Source: Brevundimonas sp. | GTDB lineage: Bacteria; Pseudomonadota; Alphaproteobacteria; Caulobacterales; Caulobacteraceae | Assembly (NCBI GenBank): GCA_003248965.1 | Contig: QFQU01000004.1 | Location: forward strand, 1-64,000 | DNA: 64,000 nt | Direction of reading: 5' to 3' | In this document: in pieces, positions 43,765 to 54,000 of the stretch | Layout: each line of letters begins with the position of its first letter | How positions within the stretch are numbered: the first letter of the stretch is position 1 | Made by a program: the position numbers and the translations under genes | Notes under the pieces: generated by a model | What the model was told of the DNA's origin: nothing | What the model saw: the letters and a program-made list of their open reading frames with translations, nothing else | Database searches by the model: none

Positions 43765-44223
43765 GCCGGACGATTAAGGTCACAGCCCCCCGCTCTCAAT
43801 CCCTAATCAAAATAAGAATTAAAAGATTCGTAGAGGCAGGTAGGGCCGTGGAAAGCCGGGGAAGACTCAAGGCTCGCCCCCGGAACAAAAGCGGATATCC
43901 CCGGCGGCCGGATCCTTAACGGGGATGGTCGCGCGGGCTGCCCAGTCGGTGGATAATCCTTAACAAAGCCTTAATGCGTCAGGCTTTGCGCGGCGCGGGG
44001 CTGTGAACGCGGTTAAGCGCCGTTAACCTCTCGTTAGGATTTTCCACAGCCGAGGCGAAACCGCCTGTCCTCCTTGGGATGAACGGGGCGTTCTCAGTGC
44101 GCGTCGCCCACCGTCATCCCCGCTCGCGCCCCGTCGGATCAGCGGCTAAGGAGAACGGCGCCCCGGCCTCGCCGGATCTCCCCCACCCTTTCCACAGGGA
44201 CCGGACCCGTCCGGACTGTTCGA
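43765..44223. other. oriC: Predicted chromosomal replication origin (oriC)
   Basis: A 459-base gene-free stretch between hemE (minus) and ppsR (plus), the position of Cori in Caulobacter. On the hemE side 43796-43831 is AT-rich, a likely unwinding element, with a GAnTC site (GATTC 43825-43829). DnaA-box-like sites: TTATCCACC (minus, 43948-43956), TTTTCCACA (44040-44048), CTTTCCACA (44188-44196). CtrA sites: TTAA-N7-TTAA at 43960-43974, TTAA-N7-TTAG at 44023-44037, TTAA-N6-TTAA at 44013-44026, and a TTAAC half site at 43916-43920. Dyads occur at 43964-43988 and 44011-44028. The hemE and ppsR promoters must also lie here. Confidence 0.88.
43960..43974. promoter_or_regulatory. CtrA binding site in the origin
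   Basis: TTAACAAAGCCTTAA is an exact TTAA-N7-TTAA. It begins four bases after a DnaA-box-like site, so bound CtrA could block DnaA, as in Caulobacter Cori. Confidence 0.75.
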
Positions 44224-45084
44224 ATGAGCCCTGCCCGACCGCTTCGCCTGGCGACCTATTTCCATGTGCACCTGGTGTCCGATTCCACCGGCGAGACGTT
44301 GAACGCCATGGCCAAGGCGGTGACGGCCCGGTTCGACGGCGTCATTCCGATCGAGCACATCTACGCCCTGGTCCGGTCGTCGAAACAGATGGAGCGGGTT
44401 CTGGAGGAGGTGGCCTCGGCGCCCGGGGTGGTGCTGCACACCCTGGTCGACCGCGACCTGCGCGAACAGTTGGAAGAAGGGTGTCGTCGGCTGGACATGC
44501 CGCAGATCGGGGCGCTGGACCCGCTGGTCGGGGCCATGTCGCGTTATCTGGGGGCGGCTCTGTCGTCGCGCGTCGGCGCCCAGCACGCCCTGGACCACGA
44601 CTATTTCAACCGGATCGCGGCCCTGGACTTCGCCATGGCCTATGATGACGGCCAGGGCACGCTGGAGCAGTTGGAAGGCGCCGACGTCGTTCTGTGCGGG
44701 GTCAGCCGCACCTCCAAGACCCCCACCTGCATCTATCTGGCGCACCGGGGCATCCGGGCCGCCAATGTGCCCCTGGTGCCGGGACAGGAGGACGGAGAGC
44801 GCCTGACCCAGCTGAAGAATCCGCTGGTCATCGGCCTGACGGTCTCGCCCGACCGGCTGATCCAGATCCGCCGCAACCGGATCGACAATCTGAACGCCAG
44901 CCAGGCGTCGAACTACACCGACCAGGACGCCGTGCGCGAAGAGACGATCAAGGCGCGGCGGGCGTTCGAGCGGCGCGGCTGGCCGACCATCGACGTGACC
45001 CGCCGTTCGGTGGAGGAAACGGCGGCGGCCATCACCAATCTGCTCAGCGAGCACAGAAACCAGAAGATTGGGACGACCTGGTGA
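44224..45084 (+). CDS. ppsR: Pyruvate,phosphate dikinase regulatory protein (DUF299 kinase/pyrophosphorylase)
   Basis: 286 residues. FHVHLVSDSTGETLN at 13-27 and GVSRTSKTPTCIYLA at 159-173 (the P-loop-like motif) define the DUF299 family, bifunctional Ser/Thr kinases and phosphorylases that inactivate and reactivate PPDK or PEP synthetase using ADP and phosphate. DQDAVREETIKARRAFERRGWPTIDVTRRSVEETAA is the conserved C-terminus. It is the first gene to the right of the origin and corresponds to the gene long called RP001 there. Its stop overlaps the maf start (GTGA). Confidence 0.94.
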   Translation: MSPARPLRLATYFHVHLVSDSTGETLNAMAKAVTARFDGVIPIEHIYALVRSSKQMERVLEEVASAPGVVLHTLVDRDLREQLEEGCRRLDMPQIGALDPLVGAMSRYLGAALSSRVGAQHALDHDYFNRIAALDFAMAYDDGQGTLEQLEGADVVLCGVSRTSKTPTCIYLAHRGIRAANVPLVPGQEDGERLTQLKNPLVIGLTVSPDRLIQIRRNRIDNLNASQASNYTDQDAVREETIKARRAFERRGWPTIDVTRRSVEETAAAITNLLSEHRNQKIGTTW

Positions 45085-45683
45085 GCGATACGCACGAAAC
45101 CCTGATCCTGGCGTCAAAGAGCGCCGCGCGCCGCGCCATGCTGGAAAACGCAGGCGTGCCGTTTGAGGTGCGCGTGGCGGGCGTGGACGAAGACGCCGTC
45201 AAGGCCGCCTCGCGCGACCTGGATGCGGCCGCCCTGGCCGTGCGCCTGGCGGAGGCCAAGGCCCTGGCGGTGTCGCGCGACGACGAGGCGGCCTGGGTTC
45301 TGGGCTCGGACCAGACCCTGTCCTTCGACGGCGGCCTGGTGTCCAAGGCGCCGACCTTGGAGGCGGCGCGCGACCGTCTGAAGGCCATGCGCGGCCGCAC
45401 ACATCATCTGCATTCCGGCGCGGCCCTGGCGATCAAGGGTCAGGTGGTCTGGTCCGGCGTCGATACGGTGCGGATGCGGATGCGCGATTTCTCCGACGCC
45501 TTCCTGGACGCCTATCTGGACGCGGAGGGCGCGGCCTTGCTGGCCTGTGTCGGGTCCTATCGGCTGGAAGGCCTGGGTTCGCAGCTGTTCGAGGCGGTGG
45601 AGGGCGACTATTTCACCGTCCTGGGCCTGCCGCTGTGGCCCGTGCTGGCGGAACTGCGTCGCGCCGGAGTGCTGGCGGCATGA
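45081..45683 (+). CDS. maf: Maf-family nucleoside triphosphate pyrophosphatase
   Basis: 200 residues from the GTG at 45081 that overlaps the ppsR stop. LILASKSAARRAMLENAGVPF and the catalytic WVLGSDQTLSFDG are the Maf signature; SYRLEGLGSQLFEAVEGDYFTVLGLPL closes the fold. Maf proteins hydrolyse non-canonical or UTP/TTP nucleotides to monophosphates. Which subfamily cannot be told with certainty. Part of the ppsR-maf-aroE-coaE chain with four-base overlaps. Confidence 0.9.
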   Translation: MSDTHETLILASKSAARRAMLENAGVPFEVRVAGVDEDAVKAASRDLDAAALAVRLAEAKALAVSRDDEAAWVLGSDQTLSFDGGLVSKAPTLEAARDRLKAMRGRTHHLHSGAALAIKGQVVWSGVDTVRMRMRDFSDAFLDAYLDAEGAALLACVGSYRLEGLGSQLFEAVEGDYFTVLGLPLWPVLAELRRAGVLAA

Positions 45684-46513
45684 GCGCGCACAGAATCACG
45701 GGCGCGGCCCAGGTCGCGGGCATCGCCGGCCGGCCGGTCGCCCATTCGTTGAGCCCGATCATCCATAACGCCTGGCTGGCGGCGGGCGGGATCGACGGCG
45801 CCTACGTTCCCTTCGCGCCGGCGGACGCGGCAGGATTCGAGGCCCTGGTTGCGGCGGGACGGGCGGGGTTGATCCAGGGGCTGAACGTCACCGCCCCGTT
45901 CAAGGAACAGGCCTTCGCCCTGGCCGACGAGGCCACCCCGGCGGCGCGTCTGACGGCCTCGGCCAACATCCTGACCTTTCAGGACGGCAGGGTTCAGGCC
46001 GACAGTTCCGACGGGATCGGCCTGATGCGCGGTCTGAAGGACCAGGCGCCGGACCTGAAGATCAAGGGTCGCGCCGTGGTCATGCTGGGCGCCGGCGGGG
46101 CGGCGCGGGCCGGGGCGGGCGCCCTGGTCGAGGCCGGCGCCGAGGTGCGGATCGTCAACCGTTCGCTTGACCGGGCCGAGGCCCTGGCCGCCGATCTGGG
46201 GCCGTCGGTGCGGGTTATGGCGGCGGACGGGGCGTTCGAGGGCGCGGCCCTGGTGATCAATGCATTGAGCGTCCAGCCGGCGGTGGATTTCGACCGGATC
46301 ACGCCCGGCACGGTCGTGATGGACATGACCTACAAGCCGCTGTGGACGCCTTTCCTGACGGCGGCGCGGGCGCGAGGCCTGAAGACCGTGGACGGCCTGT
46401 CGATGCTGATCGGCCAGGCGGCGCCGTCGTTCGAGGCCCTGTTCCGTCGCCCGCCGCCGCCGCTGGACCTGCGGACCCTGTTGCTGGCGCATCTGGGCGA
46501 GGCGGCGACATGA
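45680..46513 (+). CDS. aroE: Shikimate dehydrogenase
   Basis: 277 residues from the ATG overlapping the maf stop. [12 protein letters not shown] binds shikimate, [11 protein letters not shown] contains the catalytic lysine (equivalent to K in NVTxPxK), and LGAGGAARA is the NADP-binding loop followed by NRS. It reduces 3-dehydroshikimate to shikimate. It overlaps coaE by four bases. Confidence 0.94.
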   Translation: MSAHRITGAAQVAGIAGRPVAHSLSPIIHNAWLAAGGIDGAYVPFAPADAAGFEALVAAGRAGLIQGLNVTAPFKEQAFALADEATPAARLTASANILTFQDGRVQADSSDGIGLMRGLKDQAPDLKIKGRAVVMLGAGGAARAGAGALVEAGAEVRIVNRSLDRAEALAADLGPSVRVMAADGAFEGAALVINALSVQPAVDFDRITPGTVVMDMTYKPLWTPFLTAARARGLKTVDGLSMLIGQAAPSFEALFRRPPPPLDLRTLLLAHLGEAAT

Positions 46514-47142
46514 TCGTCCTGGGACTGACCGGCTCCATCGGCATGGGCAAGTCCACGACGACGGCCATGTTCGCCGATCTGGGCGCGGTGATTTGGAACG
46601 CCGACGACGCCGTGCATCGGCTCTACGCCCCCGGCGGTGCGGCGGTCGAACCGGTGGGCCAGGCCTTTCCGGGCGTGGTCGCAGACGGGGCGGTGGACCG
46701 CACAAGGTTGGCCGAGGCGCTGGGCCGTGACGACGACGCCTTTCGTCGACTGGAGACCATCGTCCATCCGCTGGTCGCCGAGGGGCGGCTGGCCGATCTG
46801 GAGGCGGCGCGGCGGGCCGGGGTGCGCCTGGCTGTGCTGGACATCCCCCTGCTGTTCGAAACGGGCGGCGACCGGGCGGTGGACGCCGTCGTGGTTGTCA
46901 CGGCCGATGCAGCGGTTCAGGCCGAACGGGTCCTAGCCCGCCCCGGCATGACGCGCGAACGGTTCGAGGCCATCCTGGCGCGCCAGCTGCCCGACGCCGA
47001 AAAGCGCGCGCGGGCCGACTTCGTCGTCGACACCGGCCGGGGGCTTGAGGCGGCCCGCACCCAGGTCGAGACCATCTTGGCGACGGTGCTGGACCCGGAT
47101 TGGTCGCCGCCTCGCCGAAGACGGCGATCCGTCCCCGATTGA
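46510..47142 (+). CDS. coaE: Dephospho-CoA kinase
   Basis: 210 residues. Walker [14 protein letters not shown] at 5-17, DADD-like [10 protein letters not shown], then [10 protein letters not shown] with the base and Walker B region. It phosphorylates dephospho-CoA to CoA, the last step of CoA synthesis. It is the last gene of the overlapping chain; dnaQ starts 50 bases later. Confidence 0.95.
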   Translation: MIVLGLTGSIGMGKSTTTAMFADLGAVIWNADDAVHRLYAPGGAAVEPVGQAFPGVVADGAVDRTRLAEALGRDDDAFRRLETIVHPLVAEGRLADLEAARRAGVRLAVLDIPLLFETGGDRAVDAVVVVTADAAVQAERVLARPGMTRERFEAILARQLPDAEKRARADFVVDTGRGLEAARTQVETILATVLDPDWSPPRRRRRSVPD

Positions 47143-47192
47143 ATGGGGGCGGGGCCCTTTTCCACGGCCGCGAACATCGCCATTAAGAGGCC

Positions 47193-47927
47193 ATGGCGCG
47201 CGAGATCGTTCTGGATACGGAAACCACCGGCTTCGACCCCAGGACGGGCGACCGGCTGATCGAGGTCGGCTGCATCGAACTGTTGGACCTGCTGCCCACC
47301 GGACGGACCTTCCACCGGTTCGTGAATCCGGAACGCTCCATCCCCGCCGACGCCATCAAGGTGCACGGCATCACCGACGACAAGGTGCGCGACGCCCCCA
47401 AATTTCACGAGATCGTCGACGATCTGATGGAATTCGTCGGCGATGCTCAGATGATCGCCCACAACGCCGCCTTCGACCGCAACTTCATCGATTTCGAGCT
47501 GAACCGCTGCGGCCGGCCGATCACGGGCGAGCCGCGCTGGATCGACACGCTGAAACTGGCCCAGACGCGGTTTCCGGGCATGCCCAACTCGCTGGACGCC
47601 CTGTGCAAACGCTACAAGGTGTCGCTGGTCGAACGGACGCTGCACGGCGCCCTGATCGACGCCCGGCTGCTGGCCGAGGTCTATCTGGAGCTGCGGGGCG
47701 GCAAGGAGCGTGTGCTGGACCTGTCGTCGGGCGTGGGCGGGCGCGGTCCCGGCGGCCTGATCGAGATCGCGGCGTATGGCGCCCGCCCACGTCCGCTGGC
47801 GCCCCGTTCGACCGAGGCGGAACACGCCGCCCATGTCGCCTTCCTGGCCTCGGTGCTTAAGGACCAGTCGCTGTGGCAGGCGCACGGGGTGACGTTCCTG
47901 GAGACGTCCGCGACCGAACCCGCGTAA
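47193..47927 (+). CDS. dnaQ: DNA polymerase III subunit epsilon (proofreading exonuclease)
   Basis: 244 residues. The DEDDh exonuclease motifs are all present: VLDTETTG with Asp8/Glu10, HNAAFDRNFIDFEL, and HGALIDARLLAEVY with the catalytic His and Asp. The first about 180 residues are the nuclease; the C-terminal part is the polymerase-binding tail. It proofreads during replication. It converges on secB; a stem-loop between them serves mainly secB. Confidence 0.95.
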   Translation: MAREIVLDTETTGFDPRTGDRLIEVGCIELLDLLPTGRTFHRFVNPERSIPADAIKVHGITDDKVRDAPKFHEIVDDLMEFVGDAQMIAHNAAFDRNFIDFELNRCGRPITGEPRWIDTLKLAQTRFPGMPNSLDALCKRYKVSLVERTLHGALIDARLLAEVYLELRGGKERVLDLSSGVGGRGPGGLIEIAAYGARPRPLAPRSTEAEHAAHVAFLASVLKDQSLWQAHGVTFLETSATEPA

Positions 47928-47954
47928 AAAAGGCGGCCCCGCGAAGGGCCGCCT
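47925..47954 (-). terminator. Intrinsic terminator of secB
   Basis: AGGCGGCCC/GGGCCGCCT, a perfect 9-bp stem with a 6-base loop, followed on the minus strand by TTTTTT. It lies 29 bases after the secB stop and directly abuts the dnaQ stop. Confidence 0.88.
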
Positions 47955-47982
47955 CGTTTCGTCGGATTTATGAACCGCCGGA

Positions 47983-48495
47983 TCAGGCCTGGCCGGTCTC
48001 GACCGGCTGCTGGGCGATCTGCTGCTGACGGGCGATGTAGATGGCCGCGAAGTCGATCGGGTCCAGCTGGAACGGGGGATAGAAGCCGCCGTCCGCCGTC
48101 GCGCCCGAGATGATCTCGCGGGCGAAGGGGAAGAGGTAGCGCGGGCATTCGATCAGCAGCATCGGCTCGATGTCCTGCTCCTGGACATTGGCCAGCTGGA
48201 ACAGTCCGCCATAGACCAGCTCGACGTGGAACACCGGCTGGTTCTCGTGCGTGGCCTTGATCGACAGCTTCAGGTCCAGCTCGAACAGGCCGTCGGGGCG
48301 GCCCTGGGCGGCCATTTCCACGCCCAGGTCGATGGCGGGCTTGCCGTCGATGCGCAGGGATTCCGGCGCGCGCGGATTCTCGAACGAGAAATCCCGGACA
48401 TATTGGGCCAGGATGCGGAAGCCGGGGCCGGCGGGTTGGCCCTGTTGCGATGGGTCGCCGTTCGGGGTTTCGGCGGGCGGTGCAGCGTCGGTCAT
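47983..48495 (-). CDS. secB: Protein-export chaperone SecB
   Basis: 170 residues from the ATG at 48495 (MTDAAPPAE); an open frame upstream looks non-coding. After a 30-residue flexible start come [48 protein letters not shown] and [33 protein letters not shown], the SecB core that forms tetramers and hands preproteins to SecA. The acidic C-terminal tail is replaced here by a Gln-rich one. It corresponds to the secB that follows dnaQ in Caulobacter. Confidence 0.95.
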   Translation of the reverse strand: MTDAAPPAETPNGDPSQQGQPAGPGFRILAQYVRDFSFENPRAPESLRIDGKPAIDLGVEMAAQGRPDGLFELDLKLSIKATHENQPVFHVELVYGGLFQLANVQEQDIEPMLLIECPRYLFPFAREIISGATADGGFYPPFQLDPIDFAAIYIARQQQIAQQPVETGQA

Positions 48496-48683
48496 GAAAG
48501 GCAGTCTTCGGATCAGGGGCCGGTCCGGCCGGGAATGAGGGGCCGCGACTACCATGCCGGGACGCTTCGCCGCAACGTCGGTCGCTTTCAGGGGGCGCGC
48601 CGCGCCTTGCTTCGCCCTATATGAGCCCCTAATCCTCCAGGGACGCGCCCGCGCGCGCCCGTCGCCGCTACAGGAATGTCGTC

Positions 48684-49313
48684 TTGAATATGCCGGTCCA
48701 GTTCCAGATCGTCGTCTTCGCCGTGATCGCGGCCTTCGTCTTGTTCCAGCTGTACAATGTGCTGGGCAAGAAGGTGGGGCGTCAGCCGCAGGAAGACGCC
48801 AAGACTCCCCTGCCCGCCCCGACCGCGGCGGAATCCGCCAAGGTCCAGCCGGCCGTGGACGCCGCGACCCAGGCCGCCGTCGCCGGCCTGAAGGCGCGCG
48901 ACCCCGCCTTCGATCCCGCCCGTTTCGTCGAGGGCGCGCGTCAGGCCTATGAGATCATCGTGCGTGGCTACGCCGCCGGCGACCGCGCCGCGCTGAAGCC
49001 GTTGCTGACCCCGGCCGTCATGGCCTCGTTCGAAGCCGGCATCGCGGCGCGCGAGGCGCGTGGCGAGACCGAGACGGCCGAGTTTCTGTTCCCGCCCCGC
49101 GCCGACCTGGAAGCGGCGACGGCCGAGGGCGACAAGGCGGTGGCAAAGATCCGCTTCCTGGCCGAACTGCGCAGCCAGATCGCCAAGACGTCGGGCGAGG
49201 GCGAACCCGTGATCGAAGAGCGCCGCACGGCCGAACACTGGACCTTCGAACGCGCCCTGGGCGCGGCGGACCCGAATTGGGTCCTGGCGCGCGTCGAACC
49301 GGCCAACGCCTGA
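48684..49313 (+). CDS. Tim44/TimA-family membrane-associated protein
   Basis: 209 residues. One N-terminal membrane span ([22 protein letters not shown]) followed by a linker and a C-terminal Tim44-like domain ([46 protein letters not shown]). Alphaproteobacterial relatives of mitochondrial Tim44 are called TimA; their role is not firmly established. The TTG at 48684 is preferred for AGGA eight bases upstream; ATG at 48690 is close by. The stop overlaps the mltA start (TGATG), and the pair is divergent from secB. Confidence 0.85.
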   Translation: MNMPVQFQIVVFAVIAAFVLFQLYNVLGKKVGRQPQEDAKTPLPAPTAAESAKVQPAVDAATQAAVAGLKARDPAFDPARFVEGARQAYEIIVRGYAAGDRAALKPLLTPAVMASFEAGIAAREARGETETAEFLFPPRADLEAATAEGDKAVAKIRFLAELRSQIAKTSGEGEPVIEERRTAEHWTFERALGAADPNWVLARVEPANA

Positions 49314-50482
49314 TGTCCGCCCGGGCCGGGGGCGCGCAGCGGCCGGGTCGGGCCGCAGCCCCGATAGCCTCGACCCTGACGGTCCTGACTCTGACGGCCC
49401 TGACCTTGGCCGCCTGTTCGACCGGGCCGATGACCCCGACGGTCCCGCCCGCAACCGGACAGACCGGCGGGCCGGTTCCCTATACGCCGCCGCCCTCGCC
49501 CCTGCCGGAACCGGGGCCGGTCCGACCGGGGGATGCGGTCAGTCCGGCGGTCCTGCCCGGCTGGAACGACGAGGATCATCTGGCGGCCTTCCGCGCCTAT
49601 GTGGACGGATGCGGCGTGGCGCGAGAGGCGGTCGCCCGCGCGGTCTGCGGCCGAGCCAAGGCCCTGGCGGCGACCACGACCGTCACCCCGTCCGACGCCC
49701 GCGCCTTCTTCGAAGCCAGTTTCAGCGCCGAGCCGGTGGCGACGGCCGATGGTCGACCGGGTCTGTTGACCGCCTATTTCGCACCCGAGTATCCCGCTCG
49801 ACGCAGGCCCGACGCCGAATTCTCGGCGCCCGTCCTGCCCAGGCCCGCCGACCCGCGCAGCGCCGGCGACCGGGCGGCCATCGAGGCGCGCGCCCGGCCC
49901 GATCAGGCCTTGGCCTGGATGCGGGCCGAGGACCTGTTTTTCATGCAGATCCAGGGCTCGGGCTATCTGACGTTCGAGGATGGAACGCGTGGCCGGGCCG
50001 CCTACGCCGCCGACAACGGCAAGACCTTCGTCGGCATCGCCCGACCTATGGCGCGCCAGGGCCTGCTGCCGGAGAACGGCACCTCGGGCGATGCGATCCG
50101 GGGCTGGCTGGCGTCGCACAGGGGCCCCGAGGCCCAGGCGGTGATGGCGTTGAACCCTCGCTACATCTTCTTCCGGTTGGACCCGGACGACAACGGCCAT
50201 CCGCCCGGGGCGGCGGGCCTGCCCCTGACCGAGCGGCGCGCCGTGGCGGTCGATCCGTCGCGCTGGCGCTATGGCGAACTGGTCTGGCTGGAAGCGGACG
50301 GGGGCGATCTGCGCGGGGCGACGGCCAGCTATCGCGGTCTGGCCATGGCGCTGGACACCGGTTCGGCCATTCGCGGGCCGGTGCGGGCCGATCTCTATAT
50401 GGGACGCGGCGACCGGGCCGGCGCCGAGGCGGGCACGGTGCGCCATCCCCTGCGCATGTGGAAATTGGTTCCGAAGGGCTAA
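49313..50482 (+). CDS. mltA: Membrane-bound lytic murein transglycosylase A
   Basis: 389 residues from the ATG coupled to the timA stop. Lipobox LAAC near residue 35, then a Pro-rich linker. The MltA domain (LLTAYFAPEYPARRRPDAEF, FFMQIQGSGYLTFEDGTRGRAAYAADNGK) and the C-terminal 3D domain (YRGLAMALDTGSAIRGPVRADLYMGRG with the three Asp) are present. It cleaves peptidoglycan to 1,6-anhydro-muropeptides from the outer membrane. It converges on the universal stress gene with three bases between stops. Confidence 0.93.
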   Translation: MSARAGGAQRPGRAAAPIASTLTVLTLTALTLAACSTGPMTPTVPPATGQTGGPVPYTPPPSPLPEPGPVRPGDAVSPAVLPGWNDEDHLAAFRAYVDGCGVAREAVARAVCGRAKALAATTTVTPSDARAFFEASFSAEPVATADGRPGLLTAYFAPEYPARRRPDAEFSAPVLPRPADPRSAGDRAAIEARARPDQALAWMRAEDLFFMQIQGSGYLTFEDGTRGRAAYAADNGKTFVGIARPMARQGLLPENGTSGDAIRGWLASHRGPEAQAVMALNPRYIFFRLDPDDNGHPPGAAGLPLTERRAVAVDPSRWRYGELVWLEADGGDLRGATASYRGLAMALDTGSAIRGPVRADLYMGRGDRAGAEAGTVRHPLRMWKLVPKG

Positions 50483-50485
50483 AGC

Positions 50486-50953
50486 CTAGGCCAAGTCCTC
50501 GATCTCGTCCTCGGTCAGTTCGCCCGGCACGATGGTGACGGGCAGCTTGCGTCCGCCGACCTGGGCGCCCTGTTTGATGATGGCCGAGACCAGCGGGCCG
50601 GGTCCGCGCGAGCCGGCGCTGGCGGCCAGGACCAGAATCTTGATGTCGGGATCGGCCGAGACGACCTTCTTGATCGCGCCCTGGACGTCGCCCTGCTCGA
50701 TCAGGAAGACGGGAGGGGCGCCGGCGCGTTCCAGCACCTCTTCGCCCAGGCGGTTCAACAGGGTTTCCGCCTCCTCGCGCTGCTGACGTTCGATCTCCTC
50801 GCGGGCGCCGGACCAGTGGGCGTCGCTGTTGGAGGGCAGGACGCGCAGCAGGACGACATGGCCGCCGGTCGATCGGGCGCGCCGACAGGCGAAGCGCAGC
50901 GCGGCCTCGAACTCGGGACTGTCGTCGACGACGACCAGGAATTTTCTGGGCAT
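50486..50953 (-). CDS. Universal stress protein (UspA family)
   Basis: 155 residues. FLVVVDDSPEFEAALRFACRRA at the start and IKILVLAASAGSRGPGPLVS near 110-130 fit the Usp fold. The ATP-binding G-2x-G-9x-G(S/T) motif is only partly conserved, so nucleotide binding is uncertain. The gene is separated from gdhZ by 118 bases and has its own GGAGG-type ribosome site (AGGGGAGGCCGTC before ATG). Confidence 0.85.
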   Translation of the reverse strand: MPRKFLVVVDDSPEFEAALRFACRRARSTGGHVVLLRVLPSNSDAHWSGAREEIERQQREEAETLLNRLGEEVLERAGAPPVFLIEQGDVQGAIKKVVSADPDIKILVLAASAGSRGPGPLVSAIIKQGAQVGGRKLPVTIVPGELTEDEIEDLA

Positions 50954-51020
50954 GACGGCCTCCCCTGCCCGCCTATGGGACGATGAAAAGGCCGCGCGAC
51001 GCCGGCTTCGTCAAGCGGTC

Positions 51021-51060
51021 CCGTCGCCTTGTCCGACTGCGCGGCCAGACAAGGCGACGG
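51021..51060 (-). terminator. Long hairpin after gdhZ
   Basis: CCGTCGCCTTGTC (51021-51033) and its exact complement (51048-51060) form a 13-bp stem with a 14-base loop, 11 bases after the gdhZ stop. There is no T run on either strand, so the hairpin may stabilise the mRNA 3' end or act with Rho. Confidence 0.55.
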
Positions 51061-51070
51061 ATAAGGACGA

Positions 51071-54000
51071 TCAGAGGGCCGCCGTCGCCAGGTCGCGGAT
51101 GGTGGCGTTGGCGATGGTCAGCTTGGCGAAGGTCCAGCCCGAGCCGGACTGTTCGATCTCGTCCACCGAGGCGCGGACGCCCTCCACCACCGCCTGTTTG
51201 GAGCCGATCCAGGCGTCGACGGCGGCTTCAGCCGCGTCCTCGCTGACGCCGACGGACGGATCCGACGCCTTGGCCACGGCCCGGGTCAGGGTCGCCTGCT
51301 CGTTCATCAGATCCTCGATCAGACGGCGCACGGCCAGGCGGTCGAAATGATCCGCCGAGGGGATGGAGCCGGCGGCGGCGCGCAGGCGGTCGAAGTCGAA
51401 GGCGGCCCCGACCTGGTGATAGAGGCGCGCCATGGCCGCGACCGGCCAGCCGGCTTCCTGCGCCAGATCGCCGACGTCGGAGGCGGCGACCAGGGGCCGC
51501 ATGATCGAGATCGAGCGGGCCAGGTCCTCGGGCGCGCCCAGGTCGGCGAAGCGGCGCACGCGCTCCTCCAATCGACCCTGTTCGAAGCGCGACAGCACGC
51601 CCGGACCCTCGGCCTGAAGCGCGTCCGCGACGGGGCGATACTGGTCGATCAGGGCCTGGACCGTCATGCCCTTCTTGGCGCGGCGGGCCAGCCAGAAGGT
51701 CTGGCGACGCAGGACGACGGCGATCTCTTGATAAAGCGCGATCTGGGCCTCTGCCGAGATCTTCAGGTCCAGGGCCGAGACGGCGTCCCAGGCCTCGTCC
51801 AGACGGAAGGCCCTCCGGGCGGCCTCGAAGGCGATGATCAGGGCGGTGGTGTCGCATTCCGCCGAGCCGCGCAGGCGGTCGGGGAAGGTCGGGCCGCACA
51901 TATTGACCACCTCGTTCGACAGGACGGTGGCGATGATCTCGCGCCGCAGCCGGTGGCTCTTCATCTCCGGCTCGAACCGGGCCAGGGCGTCGGGGAAATA
52001 GCCCGTCAGGATGTGCTCGAAGAAGGGGTCTTCCGGCGCCGCAGAAGCGACGATGTCGTCCGACAGCTCCAGCTTGCCATAGGCCATCAGCACGGCCAAT
52101 TCAGGCCGGGCCAGCGGGAGGCCGGCCGCCATCATCTCCTTGATGCGCAGGCTGTTGGGCAGGCCCTCGACCTTGCGGTCCAGCTTGCCCCGCGCCGACA
52201 GGGTCTGCATGAACCGCTCCTGGGCGTCCAGGGCGCCGACGCCCTCGGCCTGCTGCAGGCTCAGGGCCAGGGTCTGGTCGTAGTTGTGGGCCAGGACCTT
52301 ATGGCCGACCTCGTCGGTCATGGAGGCCAGAAGCGGCGCCCGCTCCTCCATCGGCAGGACGCCGTTGGTTATGGCCGAACCCACCAGGATCTTGATGTTG
52401 ACCTCGTGGTCGGAGGTGTCCACCCCGGCGGAGTTGTCGATGGCGTCGGTGTTGATGCGTCCGCCGTTCTGGGCGAACGCGATGCGGCCCGCCTGGGTGA
52501 AGCCCAGATTGGCGCCCTCGCCCACCACCTTGACCCGCAGCTCGTCGCCGTTGATGCGCAGGGCGTCGGTGCCCTTGTCCCCGACCTGGGCGTCGGTCTC
52601 GGCCGGCGACTTCACATAGGTGCCGATGCCGCCGAGATAGAGCAGTTCGACCGGCGCCTTCAGGATGGCGCGGATCAGGCTGACCGGGTCCAGTTCGTCC
52701 TCGGCGATGTCCAGCACGGCCTTGATCTGCGGCGTCAACTGGATCGACTTGGCCGCACGCGAGAAGACGCCGCCGCCTTCCGAGATCAGGCTCTTGTCAT
52801 AGTCCTGCCAGGACGAGCGTTGCAGGTCGAACAGGCGTTTGCGCTCGACCCAGCTGGTCTCCTGATCCGGGTTCGGGTCTATGAAGATGTCGCGGTGGTC
52901 GAAGGCGGCGACCAGGCGCGTGGCCTTGGACAAGAGGGCGCCGTTGCCGAAGACGTCGCCGGACATGTCGCCCACGCCCACCATGGTGAAGGGCTGGGTC
53001 TGGATGTCCTTGCCGATCTCGCGGAAGTGGCGCTTGACCGCCTCCCAGGCGCCTCGCGCGGTGATGCCCATCCCCTTGTGGTCGTAGCCGACCGAGCCGC
53101 CGGAGGCGAAGGCGTCGCCCAGCCAGAAGCCGTAGGAGGCCGACACGCCGTTGGCGATGTCCGAGAAGGTCGCCGTGCCCTTGTCGGCGGCGACGACCAG
53201 ATAGGGATCGTCCCCCTCCCACGCCACGACGTGAGCCGGTCGGATCACCGAACCGTCGGCGGCGATGTTGTCGGTGATGTCCAGAAGGCCGGACAGGAAG
53301 GTGCGATAGGCGCGGATGGCCTCGGCCTGCACCGCCTCGCGGTCCGTCGTGCGCGGCAGCTGCTTGGGATAGAAGCCGCCCTTGGAGCCGACGGGCACGA
53401 TGACGGCGTTCTTGACCTGCTGGGCCTTGACCAGGCCAAGCACCTCGGTGCGGAAGTCGTCGCGGCGGTCGGACCAGCGCAGGCCCCCGCGCGCCACGGG
53501 GCCGAAGCGCAGGTGCACGCCCTCGACGTGGGGCGCCCAGACGAAGATTTCTCGATAGGGCTTGGGCAGGGGCAGGTCTTCCAGCTCGCGCGAGGCGATC
53601 TTGATCGAGATGTGCGGCTTGGGCTGGCCGTCCGCATCGAGCTGGAAATAGTTTGTACGCTTGATCGCCCCGATCAGGGCCGCGATCCGGCGCAGCGCCC
53701 GGTCGTGATCCAGGCTCTTCACGTCCTGAAGCAGGGCCGTGATCTTGGCGTCCAGCTCGGCGACCTGGGCCTGACGCGCCGCGACATCGCCGCCAGCCTC
53801 GGCGAACTTGGCCTTGAACAGCGACAACAGGGCGCGCGACACGTCGGGGTATTCGCGCAGGGCCTCTTCCTGCACCGCCTGGGACGGATCGAGGCCGGTC
53901 TGCTGGCGATAACGGGCCAGGGTGCGGATCAGGGCGGCCTCGCGCCACTCCACGCCCAGTTCGATGACCAGGCGGTTGAAGCCGTCGCTTTCGGTCAAGC

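Noticed and set aside
44201..44214. CCGGAC-cc-GTCCGG dyad just before ppsR
   Set aside because: Short GC-rich dyads are expected by chance at this base composition; it has no T run, so no role is assigned.
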